From positions 36,709,022 through 36,773,021 of the forward strand of contig OY759261.1 in the NCBI GenBank assembly GCA_963662155.1: a stretch of 64,000 bases of DNA, written 5' to 3'. The notes under the pieces are model-generated. The model had not been told where the DNA came from. It worked only from the letters and a program-made list of their open reading frames with translations, and did not search any database. This stretch comes from Lamellibrachia columna. Lineage: Eukaryota > Annelida > Polychaeta > Sabellida > Siboglinidae. Positions within the stretch are counted from its first letter, which is position 1, and every line of letters starts with the position of its first letter. The translations under genes and the position numbers were made by a program. Shown here piece by piece: positions 46,331 through 56,942 of the stretch.

Positions 46331-46814
46331 TAAAAAAATAAAATAAATTTTAGAATAAAAATAAAATAATAACATAAAAAAGATGTGTACAAAACACATG
46401 ATCATGGGCCATGGCAACAACCCGATGGCAACAACCCCATGGCAACAACCCCATGCATGTACACCTCTTCAATACTTCTCTATTTAGGTAAGAGGTATGA
46501 CGAACATCAGGTATAGTATTAAACACTTCTTTATCAAAGGAAAAGCATTGTAAGGTTATTATTGCATTTAATTTAAATACATGTCTACTAATGCGAAACA
46601 AAGAAGTTGTTGGGTTATCTACAAAATGGAATAATAACATTTGAAAAATTATAACATATGCCACCACCCCTGTTTGAAAATGGAGGATTCCAATTTATTG
46701 GTCTTCAAGTCAGCCTGTTTTTATGGTGACACTGTTTATGTTGTGATGCAATGCAACTCTCGGTAAAGCTTTTCACTGAACTAAACCAAAGTTGTCTAAT
46801 TATTTCTACATGCA
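46331..46814. other. Spacer with a GGCAACAACCCCAT triplication
   Basis: Between 46410 and 46455 ccatggcaacaacccgatgg and two further ~16-bp repeats of atggcaacaaccc occur; gccatggcaac resembles an RFX X-box half-site, function unproven. Otherwise anonymous. Confidence 0.45.
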
Positions 46815-47190
46815 AACAATGTTTACACGAAAATTGATGCAAGATTGTGCATCTGAACACCACAATAGTGGCTAAATTTCCCGACAATGAGCCATGATAC
46901 ACAACGTAAATGGGAGACGATTAATTCGGTTTACGTTGGAACTAGTACATGACATTTTGCAGTATCTTAAATGAATAATAAATATGAACCTCTTTTAACA
47001 ATGTTATCACGTAAATTGAAGCAAGAAATATGCATCTGAACACATGAATAGTGGCTAAATTTCCCGACATTGGGCCATGATACACAACGTAAACTGGGAC
47101 TCGATAAATTTGGTTTCCCGTTGAATTGGTTTACGTTGGAAACTATTGCATGGAATTTTGCTACAACTTGCTGAATAATAAAAACTAACA
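46815..47190. repeat. ~190-bp tandem duplication, 2 copies
   Basis: Shared order: aaattga-gcaaga-a-tgcatctgaacac, aatagtggctaaatttcccg, catgatacacaacgtaaa and ggtttacgttgga. The right copy has an additional ~20-bp insertion (ggtttcccgttgaatt). Confidence 0.85.
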
Positions 47191-47440
47191 TCTTTTAAAA
47201 ACACAAAAGGTACAACCAAACCATCAAATGTAGCCAACACGCAATAAATCTGGGGCACAAGTCCAATCCGAGAACTTTGCCTCCCCCCTGTGTACGCATT
47301 TTCCACTAGCACTAATAATTTATTTAGCAACTAAAAAACTTCCGGTGTTTTGCAATTGTTCAAGAGCATTGCAAACTTCATTTTTACAATAAATAAGTAG
47401 CTAAAATGTTTCTACATACCTCCAATACCTTTCCCAATGG
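47191..47440. other. Spacer
   Basis: No feature recognised. Confidence 0.3.
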
Positions 47441-47705
47441 CAAGGCATGACGTAAAAAGTAACACGACTTAAAACTGGGACACAAAATATTAGTCTTGGA
47501 AAGTGGAAAGATGGCGACGGTTCAGCTTTCCTCGGCACGTGTAGTACATCCGGGAGGTTTGATAACGTGGACCTTTTCATTCACAAATTTCACCAGAAGT
47601 GGTTTGATACTAGTGGAAAATAATTCCAAAGTAAATGATTTGCGGGACACGATTTTTGCTGCTTCAAATGGTAGTTGTGATTTTTCCAAATCTGTTTCTA
47701 CCTAG
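47441..47705 (+). promoter_or_regulatory. Candidate promoter and short first ORF (speculative)
   Basis: tgacgtaa (CRE-like) at 47448-47455 and aaagatggcgacgg at 47507-47520 (YY1-like element placing an ATG at 47511) lie 55 bp apart. The ATG opens MATVQLSSARVVHPGGLITW and runs 65 codons to a stop at 47705. No domain is recognisable. The arrangement resembles a housekeeping-type transcription start, but nothing downstream supports a gene. Confidence 0.22.
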
Positions 47706-47867
47706 CTTTAATGGAATCATCGTCAGTTTAATGTTTTTAGTTCCAAATTTAACAGACGTCAAATATGACAGTTCAGCACTTTATTTTTTTATTCTGTAGC
47801 CTTGAAATTGCAGTTTCATGCATAAGTTTGGGGACAGATTTGCGTCAGCCGCGGTACAAAAACTGTA
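47706..47867. other. Spacer
   Basis: Nothing recognised. Confidence 0.3.
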
Positions 47868-48178
47868 CAAACCTAGACTCTAAGTACTGTACACACGTAG
47901 ACACTAAGTACTGTACACACCTGTACACACGTAGACACTAAGTACTGTACACACCTGTACACACCTAGACACTAAGTACTGTACACACCTGTACACACAT
48001 AGACACTAAGTACTGTACACACCTGTACACACCTAGACACTAAGTAATGTACATACCTGTGCACTAAGTATTGTACACACATGTACATACATAGACACTA
48101 AGTACTGTACACACCTGTGCAAACATAGACACTAAGTACTGTACACACATGTACACACCTAGACATTAAGTACTGTAT
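47868..48178. repeat. ~34-bp minisatellite, ~9 irregular copies
   Basis: Built from gtacacacctagacactaag followed by tactgtacacacct. Some copies lack the 10-bp gtacacacct part, so spacing alternates between about 24 and 34 bp. Confidence 0.9.
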
Positions 48179-48559
48179 GAAACAATTGTTTATTGTTGTT
48201 TTATTTCATGATAAAATAAATAAAGTTAAGGCATTGTGGGGAACAGTGAACCACTTGAAAGTTGAGATAAATATCATGAAAGAAAACAGGAAAAAATGAG
48301 GGAACACGACACAATTTCGGTGCTATCAGCAAAATGGTCAAATATTGTTTATAGAAAATACACAGATGAGAGTCTGATCCATGCTCTGTGATATTATATA
48401 AATCAAAGTTGTGTGTTCAAGTCGAAAGAAAGGGAAAGCATGGAAGTTGGATACCCATGAAATTGCTAACTGGCCCCCTAATAAATATAATCACCGATAT
48501 GTTTGACTAAATGGTTTTATAATTTGAGTAATAATACTTTTGATAATACCCCGGTACTC
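48179..48559. other. AT-rich spacer, possibly LINE 3' region
   Basis: Follows the 3' side of the minus-strand LINE. No RT motif is readable, so the element is 3'-truncated or replaced here. Confidence 0.35.
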
Positions 48560-49495
48560 ATGTTAATGTCACTACAATCTGTTGACGTTTATAAAGAAAT
48601 TATTAAATTCATTTGCTATATCCTTGTCTGAAATGGATTTGTTATTTTTCATAAAATATTCAGGATATGTTTGTGTGTTAAACTGTTTGTTAATTACACT
48701 GTTTAATATTTTCCAAGTTTTCTTGACACTTGACATTATTTCTCTGTTTCTCTAACAATGTGCTGTAGTGGGCTTTTCAGTGAATCTTAATGTAGTTGTT
48801 AAATTTTAATTTGTTTTTGTAAGTATTATACTTATGTTAAGCTTCAGCAGATCTGGATATGATAAATGCTTTGTGTATTGACAGAAGCACTTTTTAAACC
48901 TTTGGTGAACCAAGGTGTATTGTTAATGCACCGGTTTCTCAAAACTACTTTTACCAGGCAATGGTTTATTAAACATATTAATAAATATGTTTAAGAATTT
49001 GTCGTAAGCATGATTAACATCATTTGTGTTTAGAACAATATCACAGGATTATACACTTAATTCATTAGAAAGTGAAGCTATGGTGTCTTCATTTATCATT
49101 CTAATATGTTGAACTTTTATGACATTTCTATTTATATGATACTCACATAGTGCAAAAACTGGTAAATGATCACTAACACCATTGAATAAAATACCACAAG
49201 TAAGGTTGTGTTGCAGTTCATTAGTGAATATATTGTCAGTTAGTGCGGCTGAACTCTGTTTTTCTGGTTGGTTTATCAATTAAAAGGTAAAGACCCAAAC
49301 TGTGCATCAAATCAAGGAAGTGTTTGGTGCTGCTCTGATCCTCATGTTTTAACAAATCTATGTTTAGATCACCACACATAAATATTGTTTTGACTGATTT
49401 TGCATGATATAAAATATTTTCTATGTTTTCATAGAAGATGTCTAAATTTTGTGTTCTATACATATGTAGTTGACAATACATTTTTTTGTAGTCTT
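48560..49495 (-). pseudogene. LINE endonuclease and linker, minus strand
   Basis: Reads from 49490 downward: NLDIFYENIENILYHAKSVK, MCGDLNIDLLKHED, YLLIDKPTRKT (frame 49481-49236); then ALTDNIFTN and GVSDHLPVFALCEY (49279-49049); then NHAYDKFLNIFINMFNKPLP, LSYPDLLKLNISI and KKTWKILNSVINKQFN with ISDKDIANEFNNFFINV (about 49010-48570). GDLN, IDNIFTN and SDHLP are endonuclease motifs and the NEFNNFFINV phrase is the usual linker before the RT. Frameshifts near 49260 and 48940 plus stops make it a pseudogene. RT is missing. Taken with 49900-51300 it gives the order ORF1-endonuclease-linker of one element. Confidence 0.8.
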
Positions 49496-49539
49496 ATGGA
49501 TAATTCCACATTAACGCATTCAGAAATGTTACCTACAAT

Positions 49540-49898
49540 CTCCTCTGGTTGTGTGATGGCGACACTATCACCCTTTCAGTCTCCTCTGGTTGTGTGATGG
49601 CGACACCATCACCCTTTCAGTCTCCTCTGGTTGTGTGATGGCGACACCATCACCCTTTCAGTCTCCTCTGGTTGTGTGATGGTGACACCATCACCCTTTC
49701 AGTCTCCTCTGGTTGTGTGATGACAACACCATCACCCTTTCAGTCTCCTCTGGTTGTGTGATGGTGACACCATCACCCTTTCAGTCTCCTCTGGTTGTGT
49801 GATGGCGACACCATCACCCTTTCAGTCTCCTCTGGTTGTGTGATGACAACACCATCACCCTTTCAGTCTCCTCTGGTTGTGTGATGGTGATACCATCA
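49540..49898. repeat. 41-bp minisatellite with internal palindrome, ~9 copies
   Basis: The unit is ctcctctggttgtgtgatgg followed by tgacaccatcaccctttcagt. Many copies contain tgatggtgacaccatca, a near-perfect palindrome. It separates the endonuclease part of the LINE from its upstream part. Confidence 0.95.
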
Positions 49899-50230
49899 CC
49901 GGATCATCTATCCATTCATAGTTTATAAATGTCATAATTTCCTTCAGTTGGAGAATTTTCAAATATACTTTCATCATCACTGACATTATGAAAAGGAAAA
50001 ACATCAGAACAGGAAAGACTGTGATGTAAAATAATTTTCTATGAATTAACCTAAATTGATGTTGAGTTAATTTAGTTTTATGAAAAATACATTGACATTT
50101 TACCAGGTAATTTTTTGACATTTGATTACAAACTAGACATGAGTCAAGTTTTTCAGGGTATTGGCCATTTAAACGGTAGATAATAGAAACAATAGGTGAG
50201 CCACACAAAGGAATGTACACTGTGATGATC
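49899..50230 (-). pseudogene. Probable LINE region upstream of the endonuclease (zinc-finger-like)
   Basis: The minus-strand frame 50220-49855 contains CLVCNQMSKNYLVKCQCIFH, a Cys/His pattern like the PHD-type finger that precedes the endonuclease in several LINE families. In another frame DVFPFHNVSDDESIFENS is the type of linker that follows such fingers. The evidence is compositional and positional; neither part is a firm domain call. Confidence 0.4.
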
Positions 50231-50289
50231 AGTGACCAGAATTATAACATTAACAGTAGTACAAACATGTAGTGTCCAATATTACTACA

Positions 50290-51300
50290 GAGATGACACA
50301 ACATCAGTCCTAGACATAGTCACAGTCGTAGGAAAGTCCCAAGTTGAAGACAAAGGCATTAGGTTCAGTTCAGTTAAAGTCTCGGAACTCTTGTGTGGAT
50401 TTAATTACACGGATCTTAGCACTGTCTGGTGGGCCGTTTTCTTTAATAAAAACCTTACAGCTGGTCTAGGTAGACTGAACCTTACCTTGCTTGTGCAGCA
50501 ACCTGGCCAGGGTTGTTTGATTTAAATCATTTGATTTAAATCTTTGATTTAAATCATGATTTAAATCTTTGATTTAAATCATGATTTAAATCGCTCCAAA
50601 AAAAAAAAATTGATTTATGATTTTTTTTTTTTTTTGACTTCCGTTTTTTTTAATCGCTGATTTATATGAATTTAACACAAATAATTGTTTATGAGCATCA
50701 AGATCAACAAAGTTGTGTGTATTTTTTAATACAAAAGCACAATGTGCGCACACTTGTGTAGCTGTATTGACACCAGATAGCCTGATAGTCAAATATTTTA
50801 TGACATTGTGTATACCAGATTTTTTCAAAATCAAATAAATAAAAATAATCAAATAAATAAAAAAATCCGATTGAAATAAAAAATCCGATTTAAAAAAATA
50901 ACATGATTTTTTTCAACCCTGAACCTGGCTGTCTTGGTGAGTTCTGCCTGCTTAGCAGTTAAGTGTTCATTCAGGAAAACGTTTGTGCCACGAAGTTGTT
51001 TCCCCATTTTCAGGAGGTTGATCTTTGCCTTCCTGTTGGTGAAACGGGTCATACAAGGGGGGTGTGCGGTTGGTTGTTGATGTCTTTCTATTGCTGCCGA
51101 GCGTGTGGCATGCCGAGATGTCGTTTAAGTCGAGGTTGATGTGTTTTGTCAATAGAAAGTTCACCACTTTGTTTTCTAGTGGAATGGTGCGTCTGTGTCG
51201 GTTTCGATGGTCGTGTTGTTGGATGTGGCTCGAGCGTAGGATTGGATTCCTGAATTTTTATGTGAGCGTCTTTCTCGTCATTGGCCTTTAGCTCAGCTGC
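50290..51300 (-). pseudogene. LINE ORF1 remnant interrupted by a hAT element
   Basis: Minus strand: NFLLTKHINLDLNDISACHT then LGSN (51165-51100), MTRFTNRKAKINLLKMGKQL then RGTNVFLNEHLTAKQAEL (51052-50940). After the hAT insertion, LLHKQGKVQST, CKVFIKENGPPDSAKIRVIK and STQEFRDF (50500-50370). This is the RNA-binding-type ORF1 pattern of L1/Jockey-like elements (DI..CHRLG, RF..R..K..IL..GK.LKGT.V..NE.LT, ..GK...TWT..GK.FIK). A frame change separates the first two parts. The reading resumes exactly across the 50508-50921 insertion, proving the LINE was there first. It probably belongs to the element whose endonuclease is at 48560-49495. Confidence 0.75.
50508..50921. mobile_element. hAT-type MITE, copy 2, with 8-bp TSD
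   Basis: Begins cagggttgtttgatttaaat and ends gatttttttcaaccctg, flanked by the perfect 8-bp direct repeat aacctggc (50500-50507 and 50922-50929). It shares its termini and the internal ataattgttta...tattttatgacattgtgta segment with copy 1 (36962-37708) but is shorter (414 against 747 bp). It carries extra tandem gatttaaatc motifs at the left end. Confidence 0.92.
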
Positions 51301-51364
51301 TGTTTAATGTCATTCATACAATTTAAAATAGGAAACGACCAACATATAAAAGGGGATTAGCTAA
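51301..51364. other. Spacer
   Basis: Nothing recognised. Confidence 0.3.
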
Positions 51365-51763
51365 ATGGTGTATTTACCTCAGTTCTGTACAACAAAATAA
51401 TTGTATTTATTTTTTTCAATAATACATGCTTTAATTGGAGTAAAACCTCTTGGGTGTAAATAAACTCTATAAAAAGAATATTGAATAATCAGTAAGGTAC
51501 GCCATGCACAAATTAACAAAGAACTTGTAGCAGCAGGCTACTGCCAGAACTGAGAGAACTCCTGCACACTGAACTTACCGGGCACCAAAAGCCCCGAGTT
51601 CCCTCCCCCAGCCCTATTTATAGCTTTCCCACTTTGGCGGCAAACTCTAGTCACATGACTACATTCAAGTAGCACTGCCCTCTGGTGGGTAACACCCTTC
51701 AGTGCTGCCCTATTGTGGGACTCCACGCAACTATATCCCTTATGGCTCTACTATAATTTCCCC
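51365..51763 (-). mobile_element. Candidate solo LTR of an LTR retrotransposon, minus strand
   Basis: On the minus strand a polypurine tract ccggggggaaat (51773-51762) is followed by tatagtagagccataaggg. About 130 bp on come a TATA-type gctataaatagg (51637-51626), a G-rich start-site-like region, aaataaata-type poly-A signals near 51400-51412 and an end at about ttgtacag...aaatacacc. PPT, then promoter, then poly-A signal within ~400 bp is LTR organisation. No coding or primer-binding site is seen, and the TG...CA termini are not clean. Confidence 0.4.
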
Positions 51764-52383
51764 CCGGATAAATTAAAATTTGTCCTGAAATTTATATTAG
51801 TTTACAGCAGTCACCAGGTAGGTTAAAAGTTTACAGCAGTCACCAGGTAGGTTAAAAGCAACCTCTCATCTAGCTTACAAACATTTCATCCTTGAAAGAG
51901 CAATTGTAATTAAAAAAACATCATCCCATCACTGTACTGTATACATTGTCAACATAGGAACAGTGTCCACCTGAAATGTCAACATTAATATGTTGAGTCT
52001 CCATAGTGTTCATACATGCATATAGGCTTTGCCTACATAAATAGAATGTCACTATTTGCAGGTAGTGTGCAGGTATGTTGTTTTAACACTGGGTGCCGAC
52101 CCTTTACATCTTCCCACGTTGAATCCAACATCAGTATTACCAGGGCTTCATATTTGAAAACAACAGGTGAGCGATAAATCGCTCGCCTAAATATGCCAAA
52201 TTAATTTAGGTGAGCGATTTGGTACTTTTTTACCGTATGGTGGCGCCACCATTTCCCCATTCGGATTCTGTCATTGTCGCCATGAAATTTTAATTGGTGC
52301 TTTTTGGCGTTGACTTTTGTACAAAGAAATAAATGTTTACTTTAGTAATGACTACAATACATTCTGATTGCAATTGGTGAAAC
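51764..52383. other. Spacer with a 33-bp duplication and a hairpin
   Basis: gtttacagcagtcaccaggt followed by aggttaaaa occurs twice in tandem (about 51800-51858). ggtgagcgataaatcgctcgcc at 52166-52190 is an inverted repeat and recurs as ggtgagcgattt at 52210. No gene. Confidence 0.5.
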
Positions 52384-53215
52384 AGCTGTGCCGTGGCAGT
52401 GTACTGTGCCACAGACTATGCCGTGGCAGTGTACTGTGCCACAGACTATGCCCCTGTCTTCCTCTTGTTGCCGGCATAGCAAAAGGACCAGCTGTGCCGT
52501 GGCAGTGTACTGTGCCACAGACTATGTCCCTGTCTTCCTCTTGTTGCTGGCATAGCAAAATGACCAGCTGTGTCGTGGCAGTGTACTGTGCCACAGACTA
52601 TGTCCCTGTCTTCCTCTTGTTGCCGGCATAGCAAAAGGACCAGCTGTGCCGTGGCAGTGTACTGTGCCACAGACTGTGCCGTGGCAGTGTACTGTGCCAC
52701 AGACTATGTCCCTGTCTTCCTCTTGTTGCTGGCATAGCAAAAGGACCAGCTGTGCCGTGGCAGTGTACTGTGCCACAGACTATGCCCCTGTTTTCCTCTT
52801 GTTGCTGGCATAGCAAAAGGACCAGCTGTGCCGTGGCAGTGTACTGTGCCACAGACTATGTCCCTGTCTTCCTCTTGTTGCTGGCATAGCAAAAGGACCA
52901 GCTGTGCCATGGCAGTGTTCTGTGCCACAGACTATGTCCCTGTCTTCCTCTTGTTGCTGGCATAGCAAAAGGACCAGCTGTGCCGTGGCAGTGTACTGTG
53001 CCACAGACTATGTCCCTGTCTTCCTTCTGTTGCTGGCATAGCAAAAGGACCAGCTGTGTCGTGGCAGTGTACTGTGCCACAGACTATGTCCCTGCCTTCC
53101 TCTTGTTGCTGGCATAGCAAAAGGACTAGCTGTGTCGTGGCAGTGTACTGTGCCACAGACTATGTCCCTGTCTTCCTTCTGTTGCATTGCTGGCATAGCA
53201 AAAGGACCAGCTGTG
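52384..53215. repeat. 76-bp minisatellite with internal hairpin, ~11 copies
   Basis: Unit accagctgtgccgtggcagt, gtactgtgccacagactatg, then a tccctgtcttcctcttgttg region. gtggcagtgtactgtgccac is an imperfect palindrome. Two places (about 52390-52445 and 52660-52705) carry an extra 30-bp subduplication of the palindromic part. Overlapping minus-strand frames recurring every 76 bp are artefacts. Confidence 0.95.
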
Positions 53216-53734
53216 TCATACTACCTTGAAGAGTCAGATATGTAATTTCCCAATTAATTGTCCCTGAAATAATTATTTAAATATTGGATCTCGCTTCAGA
53301 TATTAAAAACATGCTATGGATTATCGCTAAAACTGATAATTTAGATGTGTGGAATCAGTTGGAATATCTTTAGATAGTTATGTCTAAATGCACATAAGCC
53401 CACAAAGCTCATGTCCCAAACCGGACTGTTTTGAGTAAAGTAAACAGATTTGCTATGCATATAGATTTTGTTATGCTGGCAGTGCTCAGGCGATTCATTC
53501 TGTCGTTTGTTCACTTGCCTTCAAAGACCTTTAGTAATACTTCATCGCCTTTCAACTTTTACTTAGAAGCTTTGTTTTGAGAAAGCCTATATATTTATTG
53601 CAGATCTATCTTCAGAGTTGACTGACTTTGAGAATGACTACAATCCCTTTTTAAGTGACAGTGAACCAGATATTGAAAGTGTTGAATGCCAAATCTAATT
53701 ACTAATAATTATTAATAAGCTTAACACAATAGCC
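53216..53734. other. Spacer with a possible short terminal exon
   Basis: At 53602, ttattgcag|atctatcttc could be a 3' splice site. The following plus-strand codons read LSSELTDFENDYNPFLSDSE then PDIESVECQI and stop at 53697, an acidic stretch unlike the neighbouring AT-rich DNA. No upstream exon is identified; it could equally be a transposon remnant. Confidence 0.2.
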
Positions 53735-54212
53735 ATACTGCACGTAATACAATGGCCATACTGCACTTAATACAATGGCCATGCTGCACTTAATACAATG
53801 GCCAGACTGCACTTAATACAACGGCCATGCTGCACTTAATACAATGGCCATACTGCACTTAATACAATGGCCATGCTGCACTTAATACAATGGTCAGACT
53901 GCACTTAGTACAATGGCCATGCTGCACTTAATACAATGGCCATACTGCACTTAATACAATGGCCATGCTGCACTTAATACAGTGGTTATACTGCACTTAA
54001 TACAATGGCCATGCTGCACTTAATACAATGGTCAGACTGCACTTAGTACAATGGCCATGCTGCACTTAATACAATGGCCATACTGCACTGAATACAATGG
54101 CCATGCTGCACTTAATACAATGGCCATGCTGCACTTAATACAACGGCCATACTGCACTTAATACAATGGCCATACTGCACTTAATATAATGGCCATACTG
54201 CACTTGATACAT
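53735..54212. repeat. 23-bp minisatellite, ~20 copies, with 138-bp higher order
   Basis: The unit is aatacaatggccatgctgca plus ctt. The marked variant tggtcagactgcacttagta occurs at 53891 and 54029, 138 bp or 6 units apart, with matching neighbours, so a six-unit block was duplicated. Confidence 0.95.
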
Positions 54213-54218
54213 ACTCTT

Positions 54219-54910
54219 GAGTGCCAAAATAACAGTATAGGGTGGCAAATCGGTCAAATTTAATAATAGTATAGTGCTGAATAACTGTATAGGAGGGCAA
54301 ATTGTTCAAAACAAATAATAGTACAGTGCGAAAAAAGTCAATGGTATATTTGTCTTTTTAGTGCCGTAGGCGTAGCGATTTTTTACTCGACGAGAAGCCA
54401 AGGCGTCCCTAGAAAACTACGCGGATCACCATGTATTTTGGGTTTTTTCCTGTTGAATATGCATAAACTTTACTTTGTGCGTAATCACGTCACCACATAT
54501 ATCGCATTTTATATATATGAAAAAATGGGGAATTTTCCTTTTTAAATGGACATTTTTATTGAATTGAATACGCAAGCCAATTTCAGGGGAAACTGCTGCC
54601 AGCCGGTTACGACCGGTTTGAGGCGCTGCGCACGGCGGCCATTTACGGTTGGTTTACACAGTGATGATGGCGTTTTAACTAATAATATACCATGTCGAGC
54701 TACCGAGAACTAAGGATTTTGACCGATTCATCTAATCATGGAAATCTAACGGTCTAACGCTTCGGGATCTCTAACGCTTCGGGATCAAAATCTAGGATCT
54801 TCAGAAGCACGAGATCCCGCAAAATTCACGACTGTCGTTCGAAAGGATGGAAACTTTGCTGTCAGAGGGAGCCACGTGCAGCTCCAGTTGGGAGCAAGTG
54901 ATTTTTAGCA
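54219..54910. mobile_element. MITE family A/B, copy B, inverted and truncated
   Basis: Starts atactcttgagtgccaaaat, the reverse complement of copy A's right end, and follows copy A's sequence backwards (ccggttacgaccggtttgag, ccatgtcgagctaccgagaa, ctaacgcttcgggatc duplicated, gagggagcca-gtgcagctcca). At about 54910 the similarity stops at the 66-bp array, and the remaining ~230 bp of the element, including the second end, are missing. Confidence 0.8.
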
Positions 54911-54921
54911 CGAATGGTGCT

Positions 54922-56335
54922 TTACAGAAGACATTTACACCAAAGACATTACATAAGATACTAGTGCAATCATTGTGTACATTGACTTTACAGAAGACAT
55001 TTACACCAAAGACATCACATAAGATACTAGTACAATCATTGTGTACATTGCCTTTACAGAAGACATTTACACCAAAGACATCACATAAGATACTAGTGCA
55101 ATCATTGTGTACATTGCCTTTACAGAAGACATTTACACCAAAGACATCGCATAAGATACTAGTGCAATCATTGTGTACATTGACTTTACAGAAGACATTT
55201 ACACCAAAGACATCGCATAAGATACTAGTACAATCATTGTGTACATTGCCTTTACAGAAGACATTTACACCAAAGACATCACATAAGATACTAGTACAAT
55301 CATTGTGTACATTGACTTTACAGAAGACATTTACACCAAAGACATCACATAAGATACTAGTACAATCATTGTGTACATTGCCTTTACAGAAGACATTTAC
55401 ACCAAAGACATTACATAAGATACTAGTACAATCATTGTGTACATTGACTTTACAGAAGACATTTACACCAAAGACATCGCATAAGATACTAGTGCAATCA
55501 TTGTGTACATTGACTTTACAGAAGACATTTACACCAAAGACATCGCATAAGATACTAGTACAATCATTGTGTACATTGCCTTTACAGAAGACATTTACAC
55601 CAAAGACATCACATAAGATACTAGTACAATCATTGTGTACATTGACTTTACAGAAGACATTTACACCAAAGACATCACATAAGATACTAGTGCAATCATT
55701 GTGTACATTTCCTTTACAGAAGACATTTACACCAAAGACATTACATAAGATACTAGTGCAATCATTGTGTACATTGCCTTTACAGAAGACATTTACACCA
55801 AAGACATCACATAAGATACTAGTACAATCATTGTGTACATTGCCTTTACAGAAGACATTTACACCAAAGACATCACATAAGATACTAGTGCAATAATTGT
55901 GTACATTGCCTTTACAGATGACATTTACACCAAAGACATCACATAAGATACTAGTGCAATCATTGTGTACATTGCCTTTACAGAAGACATTTACACCAAA
56001 GACATTACATAAGATACTAGTGCAATCATTGTGTACATTGACTTTACAGAAGACATTTACACCAAAGACATTACATAAGATACTAGTACAATCATTGTGT
56101 ACATTGCCTTTACAGAAGACATTTACACCAAAGACATTACATAAGATACTAGTGCAATCATTGTGTACATTGCCTTTACAGAAGACATTTACACCAAAGA
56201 CATTACATAAGATACTAGTACAATCATTGTGTACTTTGCCTTTACAGAAGACATTTACACCAAAGACATTACATAAGATACTAGTGAAATCATTGTGTAC
56301 ATTGCCTTTACAGAAGACGTTTACACCAAAGAAAT
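54922..56335. repeat. 66-bp minisatellite, ~21 copies
   Basis: Unit tttacagaagacatttacac, caaagacatcacataagata, then ctagtacaatcattgtgtac. Variants catcac/catcgc/cattac, agtaca/agtgca and attgac/attgcc are interleaved. With 22 codons and no stop, plus-strand frames of 349 and 158 codons are separated only by one caataatt for caatcatt. The array starts exactly where MITE copy B breaks off. Confidence 0.96.
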
Positions 56336-56468
56336 TTAAAGAAATTGTTGATGTATCGCTGTTAATTAATTAATTAATAATAATTGACTTCTATGGCGCC
56401 TATATCCTCAGCAACCTGAGCTCAGAGGCGCAACAAAACAGAAGTTACTGGACAGAGTCTCTTCAGAT

Positions 56469-56500
<32 letters not shown>

Positions 56501-56942
56501 AATTGAAACTAAGTTACGCAGTACTGTTTAAACACACTATCAACATAGATTTTAATGTTGGACTCTCGATAAGCCAAAGATTTCCTTGTCCACTTGCCAC
56601 ATGGGTTTTGTTCTGGATGGCAATCTTGTTAAACAGGGCTACATTCCTAGGGCTTTATAGCTTTTGAAACACGAACTAAAAATGACAGACCTGTGTAAAT
56701 ACAGTTGTCAGTCCTATTGAACTACATCACACACAGCACAAGTGATAACTTTATTGCAAATATGTCTTAGATTCACTGCCATTTAAAATTCCTAATTTGA
56801 GCATTCACTATGGGCAAATGTAGAGCACTGAAGTGTAAGTTGGCTGTCTTATTTAAACAAACTTTTGCACATGACATGGAACTTTATGCTGCCTTTAACT
56901 CCAATTTTTATAAATCACCTAAATTTCCGATAGAAACAGCAT
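56336..56942. other. Spacer with hairpin-like GGCGCC motif and (TA)n
   Basis: tatggcgcctatatcctcag ... ctgagctcagaggcgc (about 56388-56428) is an imperfect stem of the kind found in some small dispersed repeats. (TA)n at about 56476-56501. Frame 56810-57007 overlaps the next element's end and is not supported. Confidence 0.45.

Noticed and set aside
49855..50220. 121-codon minus-strand frame as a membrane protein (hydrophobic FPVLMFFLFIMSVMM)
   Set aside because: The hydrophobic part is a frame-shifted reading of a sequence that in another frame gives the expected LINE linker (DVFPFHNVSDDES), so it is more likely LINE debris.
54847..56373. 349- plus 158-codon frame as a repeat protein
   Set aside because: It starts inside a degraded MITE, is interrupted by a stop, and the unit length of 66 bp alone explains the openness.
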